Of a DNA stretch of 64,000 nucleotides, positions 1 to 12,032 are shown piece after piece (within the stretch, counting starts at the first letter, position 1; every line of letters starts with the position of its first letter). The stretch spans positions 1,909,478 through 1,973,477 of the forward strand of contig VZTI01004088.1 in assembly GCA_013397865.1 (NCBI GenBank). The letters are read 5' to 3'. The stretch comes from Struthidea cinerea. Taxonomy: Eukaryota; Chordata; Aves; Passeriformes; Corcoracidae. The position numbers and the translations under genes are program-made. Below the pieces are notes generated by a model. The model had not been told where the DNA came from. It did not search any database and was given only the letters and a program-made list of their open reading frames with translations.

Positions 1-229
1 AGAGTTCTTTAAAACTAATGGACATTTATTTTGTGTGCACCAAGTCCTTCCTCTACTGAAAGAAGTTTTAATGATGCTCAGTCAATACATGATGCATGTT
101 ACGAAAATTCTACTTGCTCTGATGTTCTGCTACAGTCAGCCCAATGACAAATGACACATGAACTAGTAACGCAACAAAAGCCAAACATTAAGGATTACTC
201 AGCAAATCTTTCTCCTAATTTTCACTTGC
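1..229 (-). other. CCDC88C: CCDC88C intron 10, start only
   Basis: First 229 bases of the intron after exon 10. No further exon is visible before the window edge. The short open frame on the plus strand is antisense to exon 10 and not a gene. Confidence 0.85.
224..229 (-). other. CCDC88C: GC-type 5' splice site of intron 10
   Basis: On the gene strand the exon-intron junction reads ATGGAG|GCAAGTGAA. Apart from C at +2 the donor is perfect (AG|GCAAGT), which is the usual form of functional U2-type GC-AG introns. No GT within the neighbouring bases would give the family reading frame. The acceptor of this intron lies off the left edge. Confidence 0.85.
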
Positions 230-388
230 CTCCATGCGAGCCTTGTAAAACTCCACATCGTGAAGTTTCTCTTTGCACCGAACCAGTTCCATCTCGAGTC
301 TCTCCACACGGTTCGCCCTCTCTCTCAGAGAGTCGAGCTCATCTCTGTATGCCCGGGCAGAGCGAGCATCTGAGGCAAGGTGCATGTT
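230..388 (-). CDS. CCDC88C: CCDC88C exon 10, residues 298-350
   Basis: It encodes NMHLASDARSARAYRDELDS, LRERANRVERLEMELVRC and KEKLHDVEFYKARME, part of the coiled coil highly conserved between CCDC88A and CCDC88C (DARSARxYRDELDxLRE and KLHDxxFYKARxE). The acceptor is CCCTCACAG|AAC. The exon ends at GAG followed by GCAAGT, a GC splice donor. The known protein continues ELREDN after ARME, so the exon must end exactly here. Phase 0, 159 bp. Confidence 0.96.
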
Positions 389-841
389 CTGTGAGGGATA
401 AGCAGGGGAAAAAATCTAAGTTAATACTTTTAAGCATGTACTTCAAACTTCATTTTTTTGTATTTACTTACTGATTTTAAGCATAGACAAACAGTATTCC
501 CCTGGTTAAGGAGTAAGAATTCTCCTAGTAGCCAGTAAATTCTCTACAAGACAGAGTGGTTCTTCAGCCTGTTGGACCTCTGACATTACTAATGCCTGAT
601 GCTGCATAAGCTTCAGGCACTACTAGGCTATTTGCAAGCTGAACAGATGAGAGACTGCTCTCAACAGTTAAGTGGAAAACATAGCACTGCTATGCCACAA
701 CCATAACCTTTGAATAGCTTGCTGGACTAAGTTGATTTCTTCATTACAAAACAGGCATAGTAGTAATTTTAGCCTCACACTGAAACAGAATCTTTTTTTT
801 TAAATAGGGAAGATTGCCACAGTAAAACAAGCCGTTCTCAC
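389..841 (-). other. CCDC88C: CCDC88C intron 9, 0.45 kb
   Basis: Short intron with a T run at about 0.79-0.80 kb on the plus strand. No other feature was seen. Confidence 0.9.
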
Positions 842-923
842 CTCTTGCTTTATTTTTTGCAGTTCTAGGGTGAACTGCTCAACTTCATGTTTAGAATCTG
901 CAAGCTGCTCAGACTTCTCTTCC
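842..923 (-). CDS. CCDC88C: CCDC88C exon 9, residues 270-297
   Basis: The first base completes leucine 270 (CT|G). It then encodes EEKSEQLADSKHEVEQF and TLELQKIKQE, a continuous heptad-patterned coiled-coil segment. Acceptor TTTTTCAG|G; donor GAG|GTGAGA, phase 0. Length is 82 bp. Confidence 0.96.
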
Positions 924-1462
924 CTGAAAAAGATTAGAAAAATCTTAGCAATTTTTCTTCTTTCCTGAAACAATATTGATTATATGGACACTGCCAGGAA
1001 TCTGTAAAGGAAGACACAAATCTCCCAGCATATTCTTTGTTATGACAGCTTCATGATACCATATGCATATCATGGATCTGAGTTTGCAACTCTATTCTTA
1101 TACTGAGTTCCTCTGTTTAAATCTCATTGGTGCACCTGTTGTCATAGATAGCTTCACTGGCCTCTGGACTTTCTACTTCAAGTTAAAAAGCAGAGCTAGC
1201 AGCTGGTATTTTGAAGGAGGCGAAGAGAGAGACAAGACAAAAAGAAGAATGCAAGCAGCCATCACTTTATATTTAAAAGCCAATTACGAAAGAAGAAAAG
1301 ATGGAAGACACTACTAGCTTCCTACTGCTCTGATTTGAAAGGTGTGATTCTGAGAGCTCCTATGGAAGCCAGTGTATTGGAGCCAACAGGCTCCTGCATT
1401 TTCAGGATGTACGAGACTTAATATGCAAGTCTCTCTAGAAGCACAAAATAACAGTGACTTAC
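924..1462 (-). other. CCDC88C: CCDC88C intron 8, 0.54 kb
   Basis: Short intron with no feature beyond the splice sites. The open frame on the opposite strand at 1063-1317 has no family resemblance. Confidence 0.9.
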
Positions 1463-1647
1463 AGCTCCTGACGGATTCTTCTCAATTTAGCCTTTGTGTC
1501 TGCTAGCTCAACTGCAAGGTGCTGCTTTTCTTCATTAGAAAGAGGGTTGGCAGGGTTTGGTGAAGAATCTGGACCTGGTACTTTCGGAGGGCTTGGTGGT
1601 TGCTGAGACTGCAGATAATCTCTCTCTTGAGTAAGATCTACAATGAC
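1463..1647 (-). CDS. CCDC88C: CCDC88C exon 8, residues 209-269 plus two bases of 270
   Basis: It starts VIVDLTQERDYLQSQQ, passes through a Pro/Ser/Asn-rich linker (PPSPPKVPGPDSSPNP), and resumes with EEKQHLAVELADTKAKLRRI, the first heptads of the coiled coil. The VDLTQERDYLQ form identifies CCDC88C rather than CCDC88A. The linker differs in sequence from the human protein, as expected for a disordered region, while both flanks are conserved. Acceptor TTTCCAG|GTC; donor CT|GTAAGT, phase 2. Length is 185 bp. Confidence 0.97.
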
Positions 1648-2349
1648 CTGGAAATACAAAAGCCTATGTAGTGACAAGAGACAAATAGTGTATTTATACA
1701 TTGTTTTAAAAGTAGCTAAAAATTATTTTTATATTTAGGAAATTATTGGTCTGGCATGATACAGAATCCTAGTGACAGCCAGGAGTGAAGGTTACACAGA
1801 AGAGGAAAGGAATCTCCACTATGCTCCGACCACTAAAACATTCCCCTTCCAATACTCAAAATAAGTAGTCTGTTTTCCTTGAAGAATTCATAAAAACCTG
1901 TAACAACTAACAGTTTTAACTAACACAATCGCAGTCAAAAGCATGACAGAAGATTAACAGGCTAAAGAAGGGGAGGCTTCTCCAGAGATCTGAAGGGAAA
2001 GGAACTGATGAATCAAAAAAACTGGAGAAGACAATGGAGCCCAGGAGGGTAGATGCCAATGGAGAGACTAGGAAGCACTGCATGAATAACTGGACAAACA
2101 CTCAGAGACATTCAGTCTCCATTTAATGAAGAGACTGCTTACCTCCTCTTCACCAATCATTTCACCACATCTTAGTGCTTACACAAGAACCAATGGAAAA
2201 GTCAAATACTTTCTACAAATTTTCAGAGGTGTAGCAGAAAGGTGCAGAAGAAATAGAAACCTAGTCCACAAACAAGACACGAGAGAAGGAATGGAGCCCA
2301 CATCTACTGCTTCTCATCAGCTCTATATGGGAGAGATATGTCCTCGTAC
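1648..2349 (-). other. CCDC88C: CCDC88C intron 7, 0.7 kb
   Basis: Short intron with no gene, repeat or structure that I could recognise. Confidence 0.9.
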
Positions 2350-2490
2350 TTCTGTGCATTCATCTCTCTCATCAATGAGCCTCCTGAGGTGGAAAACCAT
2401 GTTCCTGGAGAGAGACTCTAGTTCTTCTGGGGCCATATCTGGGAGCTCCAGCCACTGCAAGTCAAATACATTCTCCTGGTTGTGAGTCAC
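2350..2490 (-). CDS. CCDC88C: CCDC88C exon 7, residues 162-208
   Basis: It encodes VTHNQENVFDLQWLELPDMA, then a stretch ending FHLRRLIDERDECTE. The VTHNQENVFDLQW motif is nearly invariant in CCDC88 proteins and closes the Hook-type domain. The LRRLIDERDE helix leads toward the coiled coil. Acceptor TTCCTAG|GTG; donor GAA|GTACGA is the weakest GT donor in the window. Phase 0 at both ends, 141 bp. Confidence 0.97.
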
Positions 2491-3795
2491 CTAGGAATAG
2501 AAACAGAACAATGTGTGTTTCTACTGGTTGAGTTGAAAATTTGTTCACCATATATGCAGCATCCCCCAGGTTCTTCTATTGGTAAATTAAAAAACATATC
2601 CATTTCACCAAACCCAGGCTGAAAATAATAAATGCAACTACCTTAACTATAACACTACCCAGAAATTTTTGGTATTTATATTTTTTATAACTGAATCTGA
2701 GTTTTAAAAATAATCAGATAAATATTAAGATCAATAGCATGCACACTTGCATATTAGAAGTAGGCAACTGTCTTACTGACCCTGAGGTGATCCCCACAGA
2801 GATGGGACTGATCCCACACTGAACGTTACTAAGAAGAATCCCCAATTTCAATGAATTTGCAATTTGCAGCTGATACAGCTGGGAGGAGCTGTATCAGCTG
2901 CAGAAATACCTCTGGTTGCTGCTAGCAGTGTATCTTTCAACTGTTACCCTACATAAATTTATTTACTCTGAATCATTTAGCAGAAACATCAGGCAAGTCT
3001 CTCAAGCTCAGTTAATGACTGTTCCAGCTTTCATTATAACCATGTCCTTAGCTCATCACGATTTTTTTTTCCTTTCCCAAAAATTAACTATTTTTTTTAA
3101 TGTTAAGAAAAAGTTCCTGTCTTAAGACTTTCCCTATTTGTTCCTCAAATCTGACTGTACCGGGCTTTCTACACCTGCATGCACTGACACCTGGCCACAG
3201 CACCCACTCCCACTGATGGGCACTTCCACTTGGTTCTTCAAAGTAAGAGACTTTCCGTATTCTTTGGCAAGCCTATCCATAGCCTTTCCTTCTTCTGAAG
3301 CCCTAGAAATCCAAGAATGCTTGTCACTGGATCAAACACCTTTTTAAAAAGACCGTATGTCCAATTTCAGCTCTCCAAGACCATCTAGCTCAGAGGCCAC
3401 TGTCTGAAGTGAGTCACTGGGCAGGCTGTGTCACCTAGCACAGGGCTTGGGTACTAAGTGCTTACACCACTGGTGCAAGGGGCTCTGCAGCTTCTAAGAC
3501 ATACATGGATTTTGTCAATATTGCACATGGATCCTTACAACAATTCCTTCTACATAACCTTTAAGTGGCAAGCAAGGCATTTACCACTGCATCTCTAAAA
3601 GACCACTGAGCCAAGTAATGATCCCAGCACCTATTTTCATCTTGCAATTTGAGTGTAGTAACATATCCAATTTTCTTTTTTGTGAAGTTCATGAATCCAT
3701 TATGAAATTCTAAGCATTAATATTTTATAGCAAAAAAATCCTTAACAGATTGACTGTTAAGATACAACATCAAAAGAGAATACTAGGAATCCTAC
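2491..3795 (-). other. CCDC88C: CCDC88C intron 6, 1.3 kb
   Basis: Holds the perfect hairpin at 2865-2902, described separately. The remainder is AT-rich with short T runs (3.06-3.10 kb) and shows nothing else. Confidence 0.9.
2865..2902. repeat. Perfect inverted repeat: 16-bp arms, 6-nt loop
   Basis: The arm TGCAGCTGATACAGCT at 2865-2880 is followed by gggagg (2881-2886) and then its exact reverse complement at 2887-2902. Each arm contains a CAGCTG E-box core. Transcribed from either strand it would fold as a GC-moderate hairpin. It lies within CCDC88C intron 6, about 375 bp from exon 7. I cannot tell whether it is a structural element, a mobile-element remnant or chance. Confidence 0.9.
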
Positions 3796-3879
3796 CTCCT
3801 GAATGTGTGACACAATGGCAGCTTGGGTTTCAATATCCAGTTGTTTTATTCTGTCAATAAACTCTTCTTTTCTTTCACA
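3796..3879 (-). CDS. CCDC88C: CCDC88C exon 6, residues 134-161
   Basis: It encodes CERKEEFIDRIKQLDIETQA and then AIVSHIQE, 28 codons with phase 0 at both ends. The segment is the charged helix before the VTHNQENVF motif. Acceptor TTTTAACAG|TGT; donor GAG|GTAGGA. Length is 84 bp. It is a symmetric exon, so skipping would keep the frame while deleting part of the Hook-type domain. Confidence 0.97.
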
Positions 3880-5489
3880 CTGTTAAAAGAAAGCACACCC
3901 TGAAACAGTGCTACATACCCTAAAACCAACTGCTCAATTTTTCAATTAAATTTAAAAAAAACCCCCAAACTCAAACAACCCATAATGCTAATAAAAAACT
4001 GTTCAAGATCTATACTTTGTCTCACTAGAAGGTGTAACACTTCACTGCTCCATATGGAGCATGAACCAAATTATGCATTAAATTATTTAAACTTTTTAGT
4101 CGGTACAATTAAGACTAAGTTAAATGGCTGGTTTTGCTCTTAAGAAACAAATTCAACATGCAATGTGATCATGAGGTGAGGAAACAGCCAGAAGAAATCA
4201 TCACAGCTTCATTAATGGAGCTGCACAAATGTAAACCTTCATTTACACTGCATCATTTAACCTGTCTGCTTTGCTAGTTGTATTTTGCTTAGTTTTGGCA
4301 ATGAAGAGAGATTCATCACTTTAGATATTATTCACATCAATGCCCAATGTTGTTTGTTGGACTAAATCAACATATGCTTTAGATTAAAAAAAAACTGGGA
4401 AACATTCTGGATAAAAATGAGTGACATTTCAGACAAACAGATTTCAGTAAATCTTTTACTTAAGGCTTTAGAAGAGGCAGACATCTGCTATCTGTATATC
4501 TGTGATTGTGCACTAAGAACGTTATTGCCTTCTTGTAACAACACTGCACTGTGAAGAACTTGAGCAGCATTTAAAAGGGATTTTTAAAAAGTCGTTTACA
4601 GTGTCCTTCTGGGGCCTGGTTCTGAGCGTCAACCATTTATTTCACTGGGAAGAACCTCAGACCAGTAAATGAGGACTGAAGATGCACAGCAGTCAAAACA
4701 ATTCTTTGTGCTGCAATGCAACACTAACATAGTTCAGAGGGGCAATACATAGACAACTTTACCCTGACATAATTGAGCTGACATAGCTGAGCAGGGTAAG
4801 TGTCCTAAGGCATGACAAAAACACTAGGCAGACCTACAAACAAGGTCAATTATCAGCAAAGGCCCGCCCACAACGAGGCCATTGTTTACTGCCTCAGAGG
4901 TTTGGTGGGCAGAACACTGATTTCTTTATCCGGTAACTGCTGTGCATTTCTGCAAAGTTTTCCGTATGCATTGTCTCTCTATTTATTTAAACAAATGTCA
5001 CACAAAGATCCCCACACTAATATACAAAGTGTCTATTAATCTGGTATTTTTGACACATAATATTAAATCAAAATATTTTGCAAATAAAATCACAATTCAT
5101 TAAACAAATGTTTAGACTTGTTAAACTATTTGTTTGGCATTAACATGTACTGTTCCACTTTGTATTTTAAAACAGTAAGAAAATAAACCAACAACAACCT
5201 TGATATCAAGAGCACTGTTCAAAACTTATCTCGTCCCACTGTGTTATCAAAGTTGCAAAAGTACACATCCTGTGTCTGATTAAGCACTAGCAACAAATTG
5301 AGGCTATTGCTATCACACAGTGTGCTTCCTCTCCCCTGCATTTCTTTCCTTCACCTATTGTGTTTCTCACAATTTAGCTCACAAGTTGTCTCGAGCTTAA
5401 GATTTGTTCATATAGCACCGATCTTTGAGTAGATTTTCTCAGCTCAGAAAAAAAAACCAAACAGATTCTTATTTTCTATGAATGTTCAC
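3880..5489 (-). other. CCDC88C: CCDC88C intron 5, 1.6 kb
   Basis: AT-rich intronic sequence with a short A/C-rich tract at about 3.95-3.98 kb. No gene, mobile element or strong structure was seen. Confidence 0.9.
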
Positions 5490-5548
5490 CTGCACAGCAC
5501 ATCCCAGAACCAACAAGAGCAGCTTCTTGATTTCATCCATGCTTTTAC
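5490..5548 (-). CDS. CCDC88C: CCDC88C exon 5, residues 114-133
   Basis: It encodes (G)KSMDEIKKLLLLVLGCAVQ. The KKxLLLVLGCAVQ motif is the strongly conserved leucine-rich helix of the domain, also present in CCDC88A. The glycine codon is split with exon 4 (G|GT). Acceptor CTCTAG|GT; donor CAG|GTGAAC, phase 0. Length is 59 bp. Confidence 0.97.
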
Positions 5549-8500
5549 CTAGAGAGGAAAAAAGGTCATCAGTACATGTGTATGACAGATAAAGTACTTG
5601 CAAGCAATCCTCTCCAAAATACATGCCTATAAAGAGAACTAAGACCTTCAAACAAGCACCTGAACAATATATATATGCCTATTATAAAGTTACCATATTT
5701 TCTATTCAACAATGCAGGTCTTATGGATTAGTTTAAAATCCCAACTTCAGCAAGGCATTTTTTCCTTGATGTGCTATCCTCAGCCATCATTTTCTAAGGC
5801 TTTTCTGATCAATACATCACAAAAAGAATTCCTTTAAATAGTTCAATGCATATGACCAAGGCTTGTCTCTTGGGTTATGACTAACAAGAGTGCAAAAAAG
5901 CCCAACAAACCACCAACAGTTCTCCCCACTCCAAAAAACCCCACCAAAATAAAAAAAAACACCCTGGGCAGAAGCAAAGGAGGGTTACTCACAAAGAACT
6001 TGCCCTAATTCTCCTTCTGTAAAACAGTTGCCACTCAGACTCCCCAAAGCTGAATACCATTCTGTGCATATAAATTCTCTCTGAGAGATGTTTTAGCAAA
6101 TAAATTCTGCCTCTGTTCTGCATCAAATCCTGTTCACGCTTTGAAGCGTAAACCCCATGTGGTAAGAGGGCAGAGAATGAGTGATCTATAAGGGATACTG
6201 AGGAGCTGACCATATGCTGGGAGCCGTGGGGAGAGGAGACACATCCCCGTTGCTGCTGCAGGGAACCCTGCTGCGACCAGCAGCCCTGCCGGCCATTTCC
6301 TAGGGTTAGGAGATGGAAAGCCTCACCAGGGGAACTGGTGCAGCTTAGAGCCAGCTTGTTTCAACAAAATTAATGTGGATTGTTGGATGGTAAAGGACAT
6401 TATGTATATCAAAATAAGACAAAGGGCAAGGCAAGGAGGGCAAAAGGAAGACAAGGAGTTTTAATGAGGAAATAAAACATCTTTACAGAGCTAGGTTCAG
6501 GAAAAGCCTGTCCTCATCCACACTGGGGGAAGATCAGGAAAGAGAAACAAAGAAACAAAACAGGCCACATATAGTTTTCTCTCATCCCTACACATCTCCA
6601 TTCTTCCTGAGTGTATAACTGGGACTAACACTTTCATTTTATACACTGCTTTACTTGGGTGTTCAATTACTTTAGTTCAATCACTAAATAGATACTAATT
6701 TCTGAGTGCAACTGTGCTCCTCCACCAACACCATGCCCTTGTGAGGCTGCCCTGGCAGAAAGTCAGAGGCACGTGCAGAACCCTAGGCCAGGGAAGGGGA
6801 GTTAATCTGACTCATCAGTTAAACTGCCGCAGCCCCACAGCTGCACAAAGACACTGACCTAAATTACCACGGGGGTTCCTGCCATTCCCATAACCGTGCA
6901 AGCCAGCACGGCCACGTGCAGGCATCTTAGGAAGTAACTAGTTTCCTGATTTCTGGGCACACAAATGTCCTAAACCAGTCTTTAAACATACCTACAAATT
7001 TTCGACAACTTTTAGGAATGTTCATCTTTTATAATGACTCAAGAATGCCCTACAAAAATCATCATGACTGTATGAATGAACACTATAATTCTCAACATCC
7101 AGGTCCTGCATTAGTAACCATTAAGATTTTGCAAGCAGAAATTCTTCTCTTCAACAGGAACAGCCATCTTTAAACATGCTAGTTCACACTTCGGCCTGTA
7201 AATACAATATAGCTTATTCCCCTGAAGAATGTTTAAAAACTGGTTTTGAAAAACATACAGTCAGTCTTCTCCCTGTATGTAGCAGCATACAAGGCTTCCT
7301 CTTTCCTGAAAAGTTACAATTTAACATACAAATTACATTTCAGGCTGTGAAAGTCTGACTGTTCTGTATGAATCTAAGTAACACAATCTTAAGCATAGAC
7401 AGTGAAACAAAACCCTTTACCAACATAAAAAAAAAATCTGTTACTTCATGAACAGTTCCTTTGAGGGCACAACTGGGAGACTATTGGTTTGGTCAGAAGA
7501 TATCTTTTCAAGAAACTGAGTTCTCATTAGTTTCAGCACTGGGTTTCATTCTACATCAGCTTCAAAGCAGATATAGACCAAGTATTAAATGCAGAGCATG
7601 CCTGTGGGACACAAAGCAAATCATTAAGTTACGGAGAGCAAGTGACTTGAGTGTGTCTCTCATTGACCCAAACTTACTCAGGCAGAACATCTCCACGGAA
7701 AGACTGGAGAAGTCAGGCTGCTTGCTCTGGATTGTGCCAGACAAGAGATCTAACCCTTGTGTGCTCTGGGCACCTTCATCTGTCAGGCATAAATTCCAAT
7801 CTGTGCTCCATGGCATCCCAATTATCCTTGGGGTGAGCACAGTGGCTTGAAATCACTCATTTTAGAAAACACCAGGGCTACTTCCCAACTCTGACAGCAT
7901 CTATACCATCCTAAAGACATGTGAGCTACTTAAAGCCATTCAAACCACACTCTACCTCTCTGCACCAAGGCTTTGCTATTTTCTCACTGAGGTAACAGAT
8001 GGGCATTGGTGTTGCTGCATGACCCTGTGAGGTGAAACACCTTCGGCTATTACTGCAAAGTAACTTACCAAGGTCAACCCTGGTCTCCCAACAGGGACTG
8101 ACCTTGCCTGGAAATAGCCCTTTGAGTGAGACCTTACCCCACTCCAGTCCTCCCATGAGGAAGTGAAGCTGAGGCAGACATGGCAAGCCATGGCAGGGAT
8201 GGACAAGCTAGAGTTTATAGAAAGGAGTGAGAAATTAAGACTCAAGATAATCATGAATTATTAATTTCTTACTGTTTTAAATGTAACATTTAGCAGTCTG
8301 CTCTCCCTCCTTGCAGCTTGCAGTGAAAATTTACCTGTCAGGATTATTCCAAGGTTTCCTTTTCAACAAATTTTTCTATGCTTGCAGACATGCTACATCA
8401 TGTAGTGAAAGTGAGGTTGTACTACCCACTAGATACACTTCTAAGGCTTAAAGGTCCACTCAGCAGATACGCCAGCCACACAAGTGATTCAGAAGATCAC

Positions 8501-10379
8501 GTGTGATTAAAGAGTTCCATTCCTTGGGCTTTCATTCAGAAGCTGTTTCCCATGAGGAGAAGACAGTTTGTTGACATAAAGGCACTCCCAGATCACTCAT
8601 ACTCAAGCTAGGTCTGAGTAACATTTTAAAGCCTTGTAGAATTACACTATTACAGGAGACTTTTAGAAAAAATAGGGTATCAGTATGAAAAAAACCTCTC
8701 TAACAATCTGAAGTGCTTTAGAGAGAGTTTTCAATTAAACCTCAAAATAAGCCAAGAAGGGATTAATTACCCCCCTCCCTTTTCATCTCACCCACAGGAG
8801 AGCTGAGATACCACACACTTCAGTGGAGTGCCCGAGGTGACAAAGGGAATCAGAAGCACTTCTAGGACTATTACAGAGCACCCACTGTGAAGTTCTACAC
8901 TGCAGCCAATGCTTCTGCCCTGCAATGCCTCTAACCCTGCAATGCACACTGAAGAAAAGCAAGTAACCTTCATCCTTGATTCAATCATGCCTTCTAAACA
9001 GTGAATGGTTCTCACGTTTTTCAAAAAGTTTGATTTGTGCCCATTCATAAGATGCTGAAGTTCCTTGTGCAACCGCACAAGCAGGAATGTGCCAGCTCCC
9101 CTACGCTGGCTCACTTGGATGACACAAGTCCTTCCCAGACAGCTAGGAAGTCTGCTGAGTCTACTCATGCTTATTAGCTGATCCTACCAAGACACTGTCC
9201 TCCTACAACCTAGCATGCAAACATTTAGGTCTGGGGCAGCTCCTGGCAGAAAGGTACCCACAAGCTGAACGGACAAGAGTCAAACCATCACTTAAACAGA
9301 AAGGTGCTAATTAAGAAATAAACACTTTTCTTTTACGCCTTTTCTTAAAATTCCAGGGCAGTTGCTCTCAGGCCCTGTGTTTGTGCTGCAAGGGAGCCAG
9401 CCAGCCACCTGGAGCATTTGCAGAAAGCCCATCTGCTCCCAGGCATGAGAGAAGGCCAGCAGGTTTCCTGGAAAATAAAAGAAGGGAAAGCCCAGACACC
9501 ACTTTGTGCATCCTGGGAGCCTCTCTGTGCCAGAGCAAGAAGATCCCTCAGCTCTCATGGGGGTGGAGGGTGGGAAACAGATGGCAGGACTCAGAGAGAA
9601 GGTGGGCAGAGGGATTAGGAGACACAACAACAAAAAAAGGAGGATCACGGTACAGAGAGAACACAAACAATGAAAAAAATGAGAGGGAGGGATAGAAAGA
9701 TGTCAGAGGAAATGGGAACAAGCAGGTCCAAGTAATTACAATCTTGGGCTTGTGCTGCCTGTTTCTCTGTATTCCTACTCTGATGTTACTCCGTCCAGCG
9801 CAGGAGAGGGAGCGTCAGCATGTGGAGTGCCACAGGCGGCAGCTGGAGGGTGTGCAGAGAATGTGGGGAGGGTGAAACACGCAAGCACCGTTTTTCCCAA
9901 CTCCAGCAACGTCCTCAGTGAGAAAAGCTTGAATGCTAAATTTACACTATTGAGGCACTGTTTTGTTATTACCTTTATACTTTATGAACCTTTGTGCCTC
10001 TGAAGGACTGTGAAACAAAATGAGGAAGGAAACCAGACACGAAAAATACCCAAGTGAGAGTAGACAACTTTTACAATTCTAATGAAAACCGGTTTTCTAT
10101 AGACACTTGTTAGCAGGGACTTTGGGGTCTCTCATTCACAAACGTAACATGTAATTTGAAAAGCGTATATAAACAGCAAAGTTTTTTGAAGGGACAGAAA
10201 TGAGCCTATTTTAGGCAAGTAAAACCTCATTTCCATTCTTGATCTAAAACAAGTTAAAATCTCTCCCCCCACATGATTATGACTGTTTCAAAAGATGAAT
10301 TGCCATAAGTTTCCAAGTACACTCACTAGCTGTGTAAAGCTAAAAATGTCTAGGAATAGAGAAATTTAAAAATGCATTT

Positions 10380-10680
10380 AAATAGAGGTTCACAACCATC
10401 ACCATGTACTGATATTCCCTGTGTGGCCACATTAATGAGCGGCCATTTATAAGGCATGTTAAAACCAGACATAATATGAAAAAGTGATTACAGCAATGTC
10501 ATAGATGATAAATAGGCTAATGATTCTCTTATTGAACACAGGGGGATTTGTGGTGCAGTAATGAATTGAAAAAGCCGTTCAGCAAGAAAAACAAATGAGA
10601 AAGACAGAAATGAAGAGGAAATTTAATGTAGCTGTCTACCACACAGTGCAGTGAAGAGAATAAATCCTCTAATATCAGCT
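10380..10680. promoter_or_regulatory. Possible conserved noncoding element in intron 4 (speculative)
   Basis: AT-rich, free of recognisable repeats, with several TAAT/ATTA homeodomain-type cores and a CCATTTATAAGG element similar to MEF2/CArG-type A/T sites near 10443. This is a texture often seen in vertebrate enhancers. There is no direct evidence of conservation or activity. Confidence 0.2.
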
Positions 10681-12032
10681 GCGTTGTTCTGCAAGTCAAA
10701 TTCCTGGGAAAATTTTAAAAACCCTTTACTTAAACTTTCAAGTTTATTTTTAGCTCCCTATATTCTAGAAAACAGTCAAGCCTTCATCTTCTAAAAAGTA
10801 TTTCTGATATTTTTATGCCCATGGACAAATGAACTAAAGTAGGCAAATTTGCCATGGCCTGGAACCAAACCAGAGGACATGAAAGCAAGTAAAGCTCATA
10901 AACCCAGCAGACATGTGCCTTTTCCTATGCAAAAGCCCAAGTGCTACTGCATTTTTTGTGATGGCAGCTCTGTTTTTCCAATAATGTCATGTTCAAAGCA
11001 GAGCTGCAGAAGCCCCCAACAGTCAACTGGTCAGTGCCAAATGGAAGCTAAATAGCAAGAACAGCATTCGCAGCCTCAGTGCTGTTCAATTCATAATTTA
11101 ATACCTGTAACACCACTTTTGGCTGTATTTTAGAAGGCAAAAGTAAAATTTCTGAAAAGTGTGCATAGCAAAACATCACACAGGCTTGTTACAAGAAATA
11201 AGTCACTGAAATCGTACACAGTGAATCACACTTAACAGCTCTCTGGTCTTAGACTTGTGGAGTCAATACAGTCATTAAGAGCATTCCCACCTCAAACAGT
11301 ACAAAGCAATACTGGATTTGTTCCAGGAATGTGACCCTGGGATTGATTCTTCTTCCTCTGATCAAGAGAGATCTTTCAGTGAAATAACTTAGCTACAGGA
11401 CAGGGAAGGCAAAACTGGGATTTCATTGCTGCCTCACTAAGAGAGAGAGAGAATATCTTTGTTTTGCTTGTTTTTCCCCTCCCAAGTGCTGCTGCCTTCC
11501 TCTGACTCCTCTCTGCAAGACAGAAACAAAGACATCATCACCAGGTCATCACTCACTTACATAGCTAATCTCCTTCATTCAGCTTTTTGCATTGGTTTTG
11601 CTACCTTTGCCTCAGCCATCTCCTTCCTGTTCCCTCTTTCTGAGCTTCTCATTAGCCCTCAGCCAGGTTCTTCTTCCCGAAGTTCAAGTTCTCCATTCTA
11701 TAACCATTTCTCCTGCACGTCTTACCAGTGAATGCCCACCCAACAGTAAGATTAAGATCAGCTCCTCAGACACTCTTCTCCTTGAATACATTCTTGAAAG
11801 CAAACACATCTTGAGTCTTCCTTTGCTCACCACCTTCTTTTGTCGTGTCTAAGCTGGGACTGGCTCTCAAAAATCCTTATATAATATGGCTAAATGAGAA
11901 ATTTGTACTTTTTTTGCACACAAACTTTAGACATCCAGATGTTACATTTTTGCATTTTTTATCCTTTCTTCTCATATTCTGTCCCAATAATTTCAATGAT
12001 AAGTCAGCAATGGGGAAAATAAATTTTAAAAT

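Noticed and set aside
8788..9168. 126-codon minus-strand frame in intron 4
   Set aside because: No family resemblance, and it does not fit the CCDC88C frame between exons 4 and 5, which join perfectly without it.
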